Of a DNA stretch of 64,000 bases, positions 34,520-43,883 are shown piece after piece (positions within the stretch are counted from its first letter, which is position 1; each line of letters starts with the position of its first letter). The stretch is taken from contig CAJUNX010000004.1 in NCBI GenBank assembly GCA_910587865.1, forward strand, positions 1 to 64,000. The letters are read 5' to 3'. The notes under the pieces are model-generated. The model made no database searches, was not told where the DNA came from, and saw only the letters and a list, made by a program, of their open reading frames with translations. The position numbers and the translations under genes were made by a program. The stretch is from an uncultured Roseburia sp. Its GTDB lineage: Bacteria > Bacillota > Clostridia > Lachnospirales > Lachnospiraceae.

Positions 34520-35452
34520 TCACGACTCCTCCTTCGGGAAATTCAGCTGCAGCTTGCAGAAGAAATCCTCTAAGGTCAGCCGGTCGTTTAACTTATGATA
34601 TACCCGGATCTTCCGGTTCTCCTGTCCATGGATATATTTCATCGTCTCCGTATCAAACCGGGGGGCAGGTATCATCTCGTAGCCGTCCGTCTTCTCATTC
34701 TCCTCCATCAGTACCGCGATGGTCCCCTGATCTCCAAGTCCCCAGATCTCTCCGTGGGGCCAGTTGGGGGAATCTGCAGCATGCACATTAAACTCCGCCA
34801 TCTGTTCAAACAGATACCGGCCGATCTGTCCGTAGGGCCTCACCTTTAACTGCAGCTCAGCCAGTGATACAGTCATCTGCTTATAGACATTCATCGGCAC
34901 CTGCCAGAGCGGCATGGCGGATCCGAATACTACATTTGCCGCATGTACATCCTGAATCAGATTAAATTCAAAACCGCCTTCCGGATATACGCCGCCTCCG
35001 ATCCAGATCGCCGTCATCCGCTCACAGATCCGCGGCTCCATCAGGATCGCGGAGGCGAGATCCGTGATCGCTCCCTGCATCCCGATAAACAGCGGTCTCG
35101 GATCGTCCCGCATGGCTTCTTCTATGATAAACCTGGCGCCCTCCGATTCGATGGGCGTCTGCTCATCGGCAAGAGGGGTACCGGCTCCTAAGAACACCGG
35201 ATATTCCTCCCTGACGTGCATCAGCTCTAATACCTTTATCACTTCGTCATAGCTGGCTTTTGCCGACTCTCCCTTCGGATAACGATTTCTGTTGTCATCA
35301 AAATGTCCGGCAATAATTCCCCTGACATCAAACCGCGGTGTCATCAGATGATGCGCAACCGCATACTGGTCATCTGCCTCATTTTTACAATCCGTATGTA
35401 CAATCATCCTCACCTGCTTCTGCTCTGGTACCCTGAATTCATATTGAAACAT
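34520..35452 (-). CDS. Nucleoside hydrolase-like N-ribosyl/glycosyl hydrolase
   Basis: The 310-residue protein has the fold signature of inosine-uridine-preferring nucleoside hydrolases: an N-terminal Asp cluster (HTDCKNEADDQYA, residues ~19-31) that would hold Ca2+, then GIIAGHFDDN, and FIGMQGAITDLASAI, and IWIGGGVYPEGGFEFN for the nucleoside pocket. The first motif differs from the classical DTDPGxDD, so the substrate may be another N- or O-glycoside. It is the first gene of the minus-strand unit beside the divergent LacI regulator, which points to sugar-responsive control. RBS AAGGAGG. Confidence 0.8.
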   Translation of the reverse strand: MFQYEFRVPEQKQVRMIVHTDCKNEADDQYAVAHHLMTPRFDVRGIIAGHFDDNRNRYPKGESAKASYDEVIKVLELMHVREEYPVFLGAGTPLADEQTPIESEGARFIIEEAMRDDPRPLFIGMQGAITDLASAILMEPRICERMTAIWIGGGVYPEGGFEFNLIQDVHAANVVFGSAMPLWQVPMNVYKQMTVSLAELQLKVRPYGQIGRYLFEQMAEFNVHAADSPNWPHGEIWGLGDQGTIAVLMEENEKTDGYEMIPAPRFDTETMKYIHGQENRKIRVYHKLNDRLTLEDFFCKLQLNFPKEES

Positions 35453-35474
35453 CTGATTCCTCCTTACTGAACGT

Positions 35475-35665
35475 GTTTAGCTCATCTACTGAACTTTCTA
35501 AACCCGCATTCCTTTTTTATGTTACACTTAGTTTAGTATCATCTGTTCTTTTTGTCAATCTCCAAATGAATTTTATCTATATTTTCGATGTTCTGCACAA
35601 TCATTCGGCGAAATACATCGTTTTTACACATTTCTTTTTTATGTTTTGCACATCATCTTCTAAAC
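35475..35665. promoter_or_regulatory. Scattered TCTAAAC/GTTTAG half-sites in the divergent promoter region
   Basis: GTTTAG at 35475-35480 and 35531-35536, and TCTAAAC at 35497-35503 and 35659-35665, repeat the arms of the perfect palindrome at 35710-35738. They lie on both sides of the promoter of the nucleoside hydrolase-like gene. They are possible accessory operators for the LacI protein. Confidence 0.45.
35530..35558 (-). promoter_or_regulatory. Promoter of the nucleoside hydrolase-like unit
   Basis: On the minus strand TTGACA (35558-35553) and TAAACT (35535-35530) are 17 bases apart. The -10 box overlaps a GTTTAG half-site. Confidence 0.75.
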
Positions 35666-35709
35666 TTTTTTAATCCGCGCAACCTGTTTCCGTACAGAAT
35701 TCGTTTGTA

Positions 35710-35738
35710 TCTAAACAAATTTTCCACATTTGTTTAGA
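35710..35738. promoter_or_regulatory. Perfect palindromic operator for a LacI-type regulator
   Basis: TCTAAACAAAT (35710-35720) and ATTTGTTTAGA (35728-35738) are perfect inverted arms around seven bases. The site lies 17 bases before the -35 box of the LacI gene, so autoregulation or control of the divergent unit is likely. Classical LacI operators have a central CG and little spacer, so this layout is atypical. Confidence 0.7.
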
Positions 35739-35754
35739 AATTATTCGTTTACGC

Positions 35755-35782
35755 TTGACAAATTGTTACATTCCGCTAAAAT
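35755..35782 (+). promoter_or_regulatory. Promoter of the LacI-family gene
   Basis: TTGACA (35755-35760) and TAAAAT (35777-35782) are 16 bases apart, 38 bases before the ATG. Confidence 0.75.
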
Positions 35783-35820
35783 AAAGGGTAAATGAAGATT
35801 CGATTTGTGAGGGATGAAGA

Positions 35821-36966
35821 ATGAAAGCGGTAGAGATCGCAAAGGCCCTTGGCGTATCAAAGGCCACCGTATCACTGGCTCTGAACGGCAAACCGGGCAT
35901 CAGTGAGAAGACACGAAACAGAATCCTGGCTTACGCCGCAGAGTTAAGCCGTGGGGCAGAAGAGCGTCCGGCTGCCGGAAAAACGTTTGGAGATACGACT
36001 GTCCCCGGTTCGGCGGATGGATCAGGCATGCTTTCCGGAAACGTACTTCGGACGGCGAACACCCTTTCTTACCCGCATGCCTTCCATGGCGCCAGGCCGG
36101 TAATCCGGATCATATCGCCAGCCAAAGCAACCCACCTTTTCTCCAACCCCGAGCTGGATCTGCTCCCGGATTTCTTTTCCATATCCGAGCGCACTGCCAG
36201 CCGGCTGGGCTATACATTAGAGCTCCAGTGCCCGGATTTTCTGACTGATCCGATCGAGCAGATTGCCGCAGACTGTAATTCTCCCTCTGTCGCAGGCGTT
36301 GTGATCTTTGGCTCCGAGCTCACATCAGATGATATATGTCGTTTTCGCGGCATCCAAAAGCCTGTCGTCCTTTACGACAACGAACTGCCGGACCGGTATT
36401 CCAGCGTGACGATCGATAACCGCGGCGCCGCGGGCATGGCGGTGGACTATCTGTTCCGCCGCGGGATCCGGGACATCGGATATCTGTGCATGTCCCGACC
36501 GATCTATAATTTCGAGGAACGCAGGGCAGGGTTTCTGGAAGCCATGGAGGCCCACAATCTGCCCGTCTCCCCTGAAACCTTTATCACGCTTGGGCAGACC
36601 ATTGACGAGTGCTATCAGAAGATCAAAACGGACTGGCCGAAATTTCCTGTCCACGAGGCCCTGATCATGGAGAGCTACCATCTGTCCATCGGCATCCTGC
36701 ACGCCTTCCGCGACCTCGGTGTCAGGATTCCGGAGGACGTCAGCTTAATCGGTGTCGATATGCTGCCCTCCTACCTCATGGGCGACTGCCAGCTGACCAT
36801 GATAAAAGTGCCGCACGAAAACCGTGCGACACTTGCCATCACCTTACTGGACCATGAAATCCGGGAATCCACAGAATTTTGCTCCCACATCCGCACGGAG
36901 TGTAAGCTGATCGAGGGAAACAGCGTCAGTCCGGCGCAGCAGCAGCTTTATTCCGCAGACAGCTGA
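35821..36966 (+). CDS. LacI-family transcriptional regulator
   Basis: The 381-residue protein begins with a LacI HTH (VEIAKALGVSKATVSLALNG, then KPGISEKTRNRI hinge) and has a periplasmic-binding-protein-like sensor from ~95. A long linker (~45-95) separates them, unusual for the family, where the hinge is followed directly by the sensor. The sensor keeps typical blocks (VVIFGSEL, VTIDNRGAAGMAVDYLFRRG, DVSLIGVDMLPSYLM). It probably represses the divergent unit starting at 35452 and perhaps itself. The RBS is weak (GAGGG). Its last 41 bases overlap the 3' end of the convergent membrane protein gene. Confidence 0.92.
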   Translation: MKAVEIAKALGVSKATVSLALNGKPGISEKTRNRILAYAAELSRGAEERPAAGKTFGDTTVPGSADGSGMLSGNVLRTANTLSYPHAFHGARPVIRIISPAKATHLFSNPELDLLPDFFSISERTASRLGYTLELQCPDFLTDPIEQIAADCNSPSVAGVVIFGSELTSDDICRFRGIQKPVVLYDNELPDRYSSVTIDNRGAAGMAVDYLFRRGIRDIGYLCMSRPIYNFEERRAGFLEAMEAHNLPVSPETFITLGQTIDECYQKIKTDWPKFPVHEALIMESYHLSIGILHAFRDLGVRIPEDVSLIGVDMLPSYLMGDCQLTMIKVPHENRATLAITLLDHEIRESTEFCSHIRTECKLIEGNSVSPAQQQLYSADS

Positions 36967-39208
36967 CCAGCATCCATATCGCCGTGAGCAGAGAGATCAC
37001 CTCCAATATCCGCCACAGCACCGGCACACGATACCAGACACGGATTTTTCCCTGATATCCCGCCGGGATCACCAGACAGATCTGACGATTTTCTCCTGTT
37101 GTGACCGCAATCTCCTTCCCCGTTGCAGTATCTTCTGCCGCGTAGTTCGGATAGTGGATGACCGGGATGGTCACGGTTCCCTCCATATCATCATACGGAT
37201 TCTCACACAGGTAGAACCGTTCCCCGCCTCTCCTCTCCGTCTCGGAAACCTCCGCCACACCGTCCGTCCACAGACGCTCCTCCGCAAGAAGACGGATATC
37301 CTCTCCCTCCATCAGATACTCCCCGACCCCGATGCAAAACGTTCCGATTTCATTCGTTCCGTAGCAGTTCAGCTCCGGGGTCTGCACCGTGTATTCCCGG
37401 AAAAACAGCGTCGTCGGGAGACAGACTGCCGCGACAATCGCAAGAGAAATTCGTTTCGCACACAGCACGCCTTTTTTCTGCTCTGTCAAAGAGAGAACCG
37501 TCAGCAGAAGAAACAGCAGCAGGATTGTTGCAATGGCGAGATACCGCCACGGAAACTGTACCACACAGAGCGCTTTTTCCAACAGACGGCTAATCTTCTG
37601 CAGATGATCCCATGGAAAAAAAGTCGTGGTGAGAAACAGCGCCGCAGTCCCTGTCAGAATATAAAACAGCGCCTGTTTCTCCGTCTCTGTGCGGAATTTT
37701 CCATAACGCATCCGATACCACACGGTAAAAAACAGCCCGGCGGTCAGCGCTATACCGATCCCCAGCCCCATCTCATTGTACATTCCGCCATCGACATTAT
37801 AGCCGGTTGCACTGATCCACAGGTCAAAGATCTGTGACAGATACAGTCCCCGGTTCTGAATCTTCTGCGGCCCGTGTCCGTTTAACACAAGATCCTCTCT
37901 GAAATAAGACAGAAACGGCACCAAAAACCACAGATTTAACAGCACGGTCCCCACCGCGGCTTTTACAAGCGCGAAAAAACGCTTCTTCTCACACACGCGT
38001 TTCACACAGAGCACACAGGACGCCGCGAGAAACAGTCCGGTCATCTCACAGCTGATGATATGCGACTGAATCACACCGGTCAGTCCCAGGATGATCGGAA
38101 GGTAATCCCGCAGAACATAGTTTCGCTGTGTCCCCGCAAGAATATTGTAAAATCCCCATACAATCAGCGGGAAACACATCATCGCCGTATATTCCCCGAC
38201 CGCGGCGCGGACATAGACATCCACCAGGCGGTAGGCAGAAAACGTGTACACAAATGCCCCCGTCAGAGCCAGCCATCTTTTTCCGAACATCCGCTTTACT
38301 GCCAGATAGGTCAGCAGACAGGTCGCGCTGTTTACGACCATCACAAACAGCCGGTAAGCCGTCTCAAGCGGCACCATCATACACTGCAGAACAGCCGGAA
38401 GGTACAAAAACAGGCTTCCGTACATCACCGGAGACACGTAACCGTAACCGTTTAACATCCCGGTCTCAATGCGCACAGGAAACTGTCCCTTCTGCAGCTC
38501 CGCGGCCAGGGAATTGATCCGCGCCAGATGATAGAGCAGATCATGTCCGTCATACAGAAAATCCGTGGCAAGCGGCAGGTTGACGGCAATACAGACTGCA
38601 GTCAGAATTCCCGCCGTATACTTTTGTTCCTTCTTCAGACGAAACGGCGCTTCCTCAAACAACAGCAGCCACAACAGATCCGCCATCACAAACAGGATCA
38701 GCCATCCGAGCAGCCGCGTGACGCGGTAAATACGTTTTTCCTGCATTGTGACAGATGTCACCTTAAGATCACACCCTTCGCTGACCTCCACCACAAACTC
38801 CGCATCGTCCACCTCTGCGCCGGGTGCTACCCAGACATACGCCGACCGCTCGTTTTGTACATCTTCCAGATTGATCCAGCACTCCGTGAGGGATGACGCA
38901 TGATTCTGCGACTGCAGCCTGCACGATCCCAGAATCTTCGCATAATTGACAGAGAGCGGCCCGCTGCCGGACGCATTACCGTCGCCCGCCCGGTTTTCGT
39001 AACGCACGACAACCTCATAGGCCCCGGAGCTTAAAGAAAAAGGCCCGGTTGATGTGATCCCGTCCTCCACTCCGTCAAACGCATATGTATGTGCTCCTCC
39101 GAAGCACTTCACACAAAAAAGCAGCAGGACCGCGCACTGCAGCGCGATCACCGCGGCAAATGTTTTTCGTTCACAGATGCTCCTTCGCAGCTTTATGTTC
39201 TTTCTCAT
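36926..39208 (-). CDS. Large polytopic membrane protein, glycosyltransferase-like (YfhO/GT-C type)
   Basis: The 760-residue protein has an N-terminal TM (~18-36), an extracellular beta-rich part (~40-155), then about ten TM segments with GHDLLYHLARI (~222) carrying acidic/His residues as in GT-C glycosyltransferases, followed by a C-terminal soluble part and a final TM. This is the architecture of polyprenyl-linked sugar transferases or YfhO-like proteins. It starts with a four-base overlap behind the GT2 gene, so the two are coupled: GT2 could make an undecaprenyl-phosphate sugar and this protein could transfer it to a surface polymer. Its 3' end overlaps the LacI gene by 41 bases on the opposite strand. 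Confidence 0.7.
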   Translation of the reverse strand: MRKNIKLRRSICERKTFAAVIALQCAVLLLFCVKCFGGAHTYAFDGVEDGITSTGPFSLSSGAYEVVVRYENRAGDGNASGSGPLSVNYAKILGSCRLQSQNHASSLTECWINLEDVQNERSAYVWVAPGAEVDDAEFVVEVSEGCDLKVTSVTMQEKRIYRVTRLLGWLILFVMADLLWLLLFEEAPFRLKKEQKYTAGILTAVCIAVNLPLATDFLYDGHDLLYHLARINSLAAELQKGQFPVRIETGMLNGYGYVSPVMYGSLFLYLPAVLQCMMVPLETAYRLFVMVVNSATCLLTYLAVKRMFGKRWLALTGAFVYTFSAYRLVDVYVRAAVGEYTAMMCFPLIVWGFYNILAGTQRNYVLRDYLPIILGLTGVIQSHIISCEMTGLFLAASCVLCVKRVCEKKRFFALVKAAVGTVLLNLWFLVPFLSYFREDLVLNGHGPQKIQNRGLYLSQIFDLWISATGYNVDGGMYNEMGLGIGIALTAGLFFTVWYRMRYGKFRTETEKQALFYILTGTAALFLTTTFFPWDHLQKISRLLEKALCVVQFPWRYLAIATILLLFLLLTVLSLTEQKKGVLCAKRISLAIVAAVCLPTTLFFREYTVQTPELNCYGTNEIGTFCIGVGEYLMEGEDIRLLAEERLWTDGVAEVSETERRGGERFYLCENPYDDMEGTVTIPVIHYPNYAAEDTATGKEIAVTTGENRQICLVIPAGYQGKIRVWYRVPVLWRILEVISLLTAIWMLVSCLRNKAAAAPD

Positions 39209-40176
39209 TTTCGCAGACCGGTCCCTTCTCCAGCTCTCGTTTTTCTGATTTCTTCAAACATCTGATGACACCGGATCCGCTCTATCTCAAACTGCTGCCG
39301 GTTCTTCTGTCCCATCGACTGAAGCACCAGCCCTGAAAAAACGGACTGCATCGCTGCGAGCATCACGAATCCGCAGACAAACAGCGTCGGGAAACGCTGC
39401 ACCAGCCCGGTCTTAATATATTCAATAAAAATCGGGATAAAAAACGCAACCGCAACCGCGGCGAGAAGAAGCCCGAGCACACCGAAAAACGGGAGCGGAT
39501 GATAAATGCAGAACAGACGTCCCACTGTCCGGAGAACCTTCACCCCATCCGAATACGTGTTGAGCTTCGACTCGCTTCCCGCAGGCCGGTCCCGGTACTC
39601 CACGACCACATTCCCGATCTGCATATTTTTTTCGACTGCATGAATGCTCATCTCCGTCTCGATCTCAAACCCCTTCGAGAGCACCGGAAACGTCTTGACA
39701 AACTCGTATCCGAACGCCCGGTAACCGGTCATGATATCACAGATATGCTTTCCAAACAAAAAACGGATGCTCTGCCGCACAATCCGGTTCCCGAAGTTGT
39801 GAAACGGCCGCTTGTTTTCCGTAAAATACGTCGAAGAAAGCCGGTCTCCCACGACCATGTCCGCATTTTTCTCAAGCACCAGTGAGACCATTTCCGGCGC
39901 GCTCTTTGCCGGATACGTGTCGTCACCGTCCACCATAAGGTAGCACTCCGCATCGACCTCCCGAAACATCCTGCGGACGACATTGCCTTTTCCCTGCATG
40001 TATTCATGCCGCACGACTGCACCGCAGGACGCGGCGATTGCCGCCGTCTGATCGGTGGAATTGTTGTCGTACACGTAGATCACCGCCTCCGGCAGGCTCT
40101 CCCGAAAGGCCGTAACAACATCTTTTATCGTGCGTTCCTCATTATAACAGGGTATCAGTACCGCTATTTTATCCAC
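39205..40176 (-). CDS. GT2 glycosyltransferase with membrane anchors (DPM/GtrB-like)
   Basis: The 323-residue protein has the GT-A fold: AVLIPCYNEERTIKDVV at the start, MVDGDDTYPA (DXD ~94-96), GNRIVRQSIRFLF and DIMTGYRAF. Two C-terminal TM segments (~235-255 and ~270-290) match undecaprenyl-phosphate glycosyltransferases. The best start is GTG at 40176, preceded by AGAGGAAA at seven bases; an upstream frame to 40254 runs into the tandem repeat. It overlaps the next gene by ATGA. Expected product: a polyprenyl-phospho-sugar at the inner face of the membrane for surface decoration. Confidence 0.88.
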   Translation of the reverse strand: MDKIAVLIPCYNEERTIKDVVTAFRESLPEAVIYVYDNNSTDQTAAIAASCGAVVRHEYMQGKGNVVRRMFREVDAECYLMVDGDDTYPAKSAPEMVSLVLEKNADMVVGDRLSSTYFTENKRPFHNFGNRIVRQSIRFLFGKHICDIMTGYRAFGYEFVKTFPVLSKGFEIETEMSIHAVEKNMQIGNVVVEYRDRPAGSESKLNTYSDGVKVLRTVGRLFCIYHPLPFFGVLGLLLAAVAVAFFIPIFIEYIKTGLVQRFPTLFVCGFVMLAAMQSVFSGLVLQSMGQKNRQQFEIERIRCHQMFEEIRKTRAGEGTGLRK

Positions 40177-40244
40177 TGGTTTTTCCTCTTTTCTCTCATA
40201 ACAGACACCGGTGCGCACCGGCTGTGTCGCCGGTCTCCGCCACA

Positions 40245-40462
40245 CGGACTTCACACCGATGGCTGCACAGACGCATTCGCCTGTTGATCCTCCTCTCGGA
40301 CTTCACGCCGATGGCTGCACAGACGCATTCGCCTGTTGATCCTCCTCTCGGACTTCACGCCGATGGCTGCACAGACGCATTCGCCTGTTGATCCTCCTCT
40401 CGGACTTCACGTCGATGGCTGCACAGACGCATTCACCTGTTGATCCTCCTCTCGGACTTCAC
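40245..40462. repeat. 52-bp tandem repeat, four copies and a partial
   Basis: CGGACTTCAC starts at 40245, 40297, 40349, 40401 and 40453, exactly 52 bases apart, with very few changes. It fills most of the gap between the 434-residue membrane protein gene (stop at 40514) and the GT2 gene. The step is not a multiple of three and no reading frame crosses it. Confidence 0.95.
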
Positions 40463-40513
40463 GGCAGATACGCAAGACAGGCCGTCTCTTCCCCGCACTG
40501 CACCTCATTCCCG

Positions 40514-41818
40514 TCATGGCACAGTCTTCCTGACGCATACCGCCATAAAAGCAAGCACCGCAAAAACACTTGTCTCCAGCGTCCGGTAGGTAAAATAAGA
40601 ATGAATCTGGGAGTGGTTCGACAGCACCAGATACCAGATAAACGGATATGCAGCCACAAGCAGCACCGGCAGATATCCGACAATCGTCTTCTTCCCTTCA
40701 CAGCACCATGGAAAGCCTGTCTCTCTCTGCTTCCCGCCACCCCGCTGTAATCTGTTCCCGTCAGACGTCCGCCTGTCTGTCATCCTGCCCCGGACAAACG
40801 ACAGGATCAGAATCCCTGCCCAGCAGATCACCAGCGCACCGAGCACCGCAACCGCTCCCTTCGGCAGCATAAACCCCAGATTGACGCGGATCGTGCCGAG
40901 CCGGTCCGTCGGATACTCCTCATTACCCGCCGTGCGGAACAGAATCATATCAAGCGCCTCAAGAATCACATTTCTGCGCAGCACAACAGAGGCAATACAC
41001 CACTTTGCAAGCCAGGTAAACCCGTAACCGCACACCCATGCCACGGAATTGCGGAACAGAAATAAGATACGCTTTCCCGTCCCGTCCTCCGGCGTTTCCT
41101 TTACATATATGAAATATGCCGTCACTAACAGCATGCCCAGAGAATTGAGCGGAGATGTCAGAAAATCAAGAAAATTTGTAACCGAACCCACCGTAAGGAA
41201 AAAAAGACCGTTATCCGGCCTTCCCCGTTCTGCTGCCAGGCAGTACAGCAAAATCGCTATAACCGTAATATAGTACATGCTCATATACTGAAGACACAGC
41301 GGGATCACAATGATATTTCCCATACAAAGCGATACGACAAGCGCCGCGCCGACACTGCGGTTTAACCGTTTTGTCACTTTCTCATACACAAGACACAGGA
41401 GCAGAAAGCACAGAATCATACTGATATATTTGATGTGTTTGTATGTCATCAGGCACAAAAGCGGTCGCACCGGTACGAGATACCCGTGCCAGTAACGCGC
41501 GTAATCTTTCACATCCAGCATGTAGAAAAAGGGCGGCTGAGACTCGTCCGCCATACAGTTCGAGAGAATCAGCTGATCCGTTCCCCCATCCATCTGCGTC
41601 CCGACAAGAGAGTCATCCACACTCCAGTACATCCCTTTGGTAAACTCATTCATGGACTCCTCGTAATTTCCCGACAGCCAGTCATTCGGAATGCAGGATA
41701 CCGCAGACAGAAGGATCAGATACAAAAGAATCAGCCCCGCAAACATGACCGGGTACCTCTTCCAGCCGGTCAGTAATTTCTTTTTCAATCCCGTTTCTCC
41801 TTCCGTCAGCACATTCAT
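40514..41818 (-). CDS. Polytopic membrane protein, unknown (surface-glycan type)
   Basis: The 434-residue protein has about ten predicted TM segments (WKRYPVMFAGLILLYLILLS first) and a first outside loop of ~70 residues with acidic motifs (NDWLSGNYEESM). A charged Arg/Gly-rich loop (~345-375) is low complexity. I do not recognise a domain. Length and position between GT2 and a PHP protein suggest a glycan polymer or glycosyltransferase role. The start is five bases after the stop of the PHP gene. Confidence 0.65.
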   Translation of the reverse strand: MNVLTEGETGLKKKLLTGWKRYPVMFAGLILLYLILLSAVSCIPNDWLSGNYEESMNEFTKGMYWSVDDSLVGTQMDGGTDQLILSNCMADESQPPFFYMLDVKDYARYWHGYLVPVRPLLCLMTYKHIKYISMILCFLLLCLVYEKVTKRLNRSVGAALVVSLCMGNIIVIPLCLQYMSMYYITVIAILLYCLAAERGRPDNGLFFLTVGSVTNFLDFLTSPLNSLGMLLVTAYFIYVKETPEDGTGKRILFLFRNSVAWVCGYGFTWLAKWCIASVVLRRNVILEALDMILFRTAGNEEYPTDRLGTIRVNLGFMLPKGAVAVLGALVICWAGILILSFVRGRMTDRRTSDGNRLQRGGGKQRETGFPWCCEGKKTIVGYLPVLLVAAYPFIWYLVLSNHSQIHSYFTYRTLETSVFAVLAFMAVCVRKTVP

Positions 41819-41822
41819 TGTT

Positions 41823-42533
41823 TTATATCCTGATAAACTCCTTTAATCTCTCCGCATCCGTATTTACCACCAGCCGCTCCGGAAAATCCATCTCGGAAAG
41901 CAGCGCAATCGCCGCATCATGCCGCCCCACATGCACATCCACATGCGCGTCCGAATCTATGATCACAGACGTCTCATACTTCATACAGGCTTTCAGCATC
42001 TCCTGATAGTTCTCCCTGGAATTCTCACGAAAACAGTCCGGCTGCAGGGAAGATCCGTTGACCTCTAACAGCACGCCGTGCTCCTTCGCCGCTTTTGCCA
42101 GCGCGTCAAAATCCGCCGGGTATCTGCCGTCATCCGGATGGCCGATGATCTTCACATACGGATTCTTCATCGCATTTAAATATGCTCTCGTGTTTTCTTC
42201 CTTCGTCCCGCCCGGATAACAGGGCAGATGCAGGCTCGCGATCGCGTAATCAAGCCTCTTTAACACATACTCCGGCAGATCCACCGTACCGTCGGCATCC
42301 ATAATATTTAATTCCGCACCGAATAATACCTTCACGCCGTATCTTTCCCGCGGCATCACTTTTAAATTCATAAAATACATCTCCGGGCAGGTTCCCGGCA
42401 TATTGGGCGCATGCTCCGTAATGCCGAGAATTTCCAACCCCTTTTCCTTCGCAGCGGCAATCATCTCACCGACCGTACTGTACGCGTGTCCGCTGGCGAT
42501 TGTGTGCGTGTGCAGATCCATGATATCTCTCAT
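41823..42533 (-). CDS. PHP-domain phosphoesterase (YcdX-like)
   Basis: The 236-residue protein has the metal-binding PHP motifs: DLHTHTIASGHAY (residues ~6-18), ITEHAPNMPG, FGAELNIMD, SLHLPCY, IGHPDDGRYP and SDAHVDVHVG. It probably binds three metals and cleaves a phosphate ester. YcdX-like proteins differ from the polymerase and histidinol-phosphatase types in length. Start 42533 has GGAGG. It sits in the surface-glycan-like run between NagA and a membrane protein; its substrate is unknown. Confidence 0.9.
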   Translation of the reverse strand: MRDIMDLHTHTIASGHAYSTVGEMIAAAKEKGLEILGITEHAPNMPGTCPEMYFMNLKVMPRERYGVKVLFGAELNIMDADGTVDLPEYVLKRLDYAIASLHLPCYPGGTKEENTRAYLNAMKNPYVKIIGHPDDGRYPADFDALAKAAKEHGVLLEVNGSSLQPDCFRENSRENYQEMLKACMKYETSVIIDSDAHVDVHVGRHDAAIALLSEMDFPERLVVNTDAERLKEFIRI

Positions 42534-42639
42534 CTTTTTCCTCCATACCGGCTTTCTCTGACAGAAAATCACGCCGTTGTCCGCAGATTGCACTGCGTCC
42601 TGACAGCCAGATTTCGCCCCTGCCCCTTCCGCAGACCGG

Positions 42640-43833
42640 TCACAGCGTCTTTTTTACGAGTTTCCCGCGCACGATGACCCCGGCAATCTCATTCTTTTCG
42701 TCGAGCAGCACAAGATCCGCGTCTTTGCCGTCCGCGATCGATCCCTTTCGGTCATACACGCCGATCAGACGGGCCGGGTTTTCCGTCATCATCGGAAGCA
42801 CCTCCTCTAACGGCCGTCCGGTAAACGCCAGCAGGTTTTTGAGCGCGACGTCTGACGTCAGTGTGCTTCCGGCTCTCACATCCGCGGCTGCAAGCCTTGC
42901 GTCCCCGTCCTTTACGACAATGTCGTTGACACCGAGCCGGTAATTTCCGTCCGGCAGCCCGGCAGCCATGATGGAGTCCGAGACCGCCACGACACGATCC
43001 GTTCCCTTTGTCTTTACATACAGCCGCACCGTTCCCGGATGCAGGTGCCTGCCGTCGCAGATCATCTCACAGTAGATATCGGATTCTAACGCCGCACCCC
43101 AGATCGCCGGCTCATGCTGGTGCAAAAGCCGCATGGCGTTTCCGGTGTGCGTCGATGCCGCGGCTCCCTGTACGATGGCCCGCATGGCCGTGTCGTAATC
43201 CGCGCCGGAGTGCCCGATCGCCACCGTGATCCCAAGCTCCTTTAAGTCCGGGATCATGTCGATCACACCTTCCACCTCCGGCGAGACGGTCATATAGCGG
43301 ATGCCGCCCTCCGCGAGCTTCTGATAGTGCGCCGCGAGATCCGCATTGCCCTTCTGCAGCAGCTCCTCCGGCATCGCACCCTTATACGCAGACGAGAGAA
43401 ACGGCCCTTCCAGGTGAATGCCGAGAAGCTCCGCTCCTTCGCGGCAGCTGTCGCGGCAGGCCAGGTACTGCCGGATACACCACTCTGTCTGCTCCACGGT
43501 ATCGGTCAGAACGGACGCCAGCCAGGCCGTCGTGCCGTTTTCTGCAAAAAACATTCCGATCTTCTCAAAATCGTCCGCCGTCGCTGCGTTGACGTCGATC
43601 CCCACCGCGCCGTGAGTGTGAATATCAAGAAATCCCGGCACGACCTTTAAGCCGCGCGCGTCGATGATTTCCTCACCGCTCTGTCCGGCTTCCTGCGCGG
43701 GCTTTGCATCCTCCCCGGCCGCTGCGCTCACACCGTCATCCGGCAGAAGTCGTGTTATCTTCCCCTGTGAAATCTCAAGCGTTCCCCTGACAAACCGGTG
43801 ATCTGCATAAATGTCCCCGTTGATAATCCGCAT
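42640..43833 (-). CDS. nagA: N-acetylglucosamine-6-phosphate deacetylase
   Basis: The 397-residue amidohydrolase has HTHG (~70) with the first metal ligands, HLEGPF (~Glu139), AIGHSGAD and THTGNAM (metal His), and VVAVSDSIMAAG with the catalytic Asp (~285). It should convert GlcNAc-6-P to GlcN-6-P and acetate in amino-sugar recycling. No NagB gene is next to it, so GlcN-6-P processing lies elsewhere. A short acidic/Ala-rich insert near residues 35-50 is extra. RBS GGGGG. Confidence 0.93.
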   Translation of the reverse strand: MRIINGDIYADHRFVRGTLEISQGKITRLLPDDGVSAAAGEDAKPAQEAGQSGEEIIDARGLKVVPGFLDIHTHGAVGIDVNAATADDFEKIGMFFAENGTTAWLASVLTDTVEQTEWCIRQYLACRDSCREGAELLGIHLEGPFLSSAYKGAMPEELLQKGNADLAAHYQKLAEGGIRYMTVSPEVEGVIDMIPDLKELGITVAIGHSGADYDTAMRAIVQGAAASTHTGNAMRLLHQHEPAIWGAALESDIYCEMICDGRHLHPGTVRLYVKTKGTDRVVAVSDSIMAAGLPDGNYRLGVNDIVVKDGDARLAAADVRAGSTLTSDVALKNLLAFTGRPLEEVLPMMTENPARLIGVYDRKGSIADGKDADLVLLDEKNEIAGVIVRGKLVKKTL

Positions 43834-43883
43834 AAAATATCCCCCTTTTCTCCTTCTTCGTTCCTTTTATTTTCTGCGTTCTT

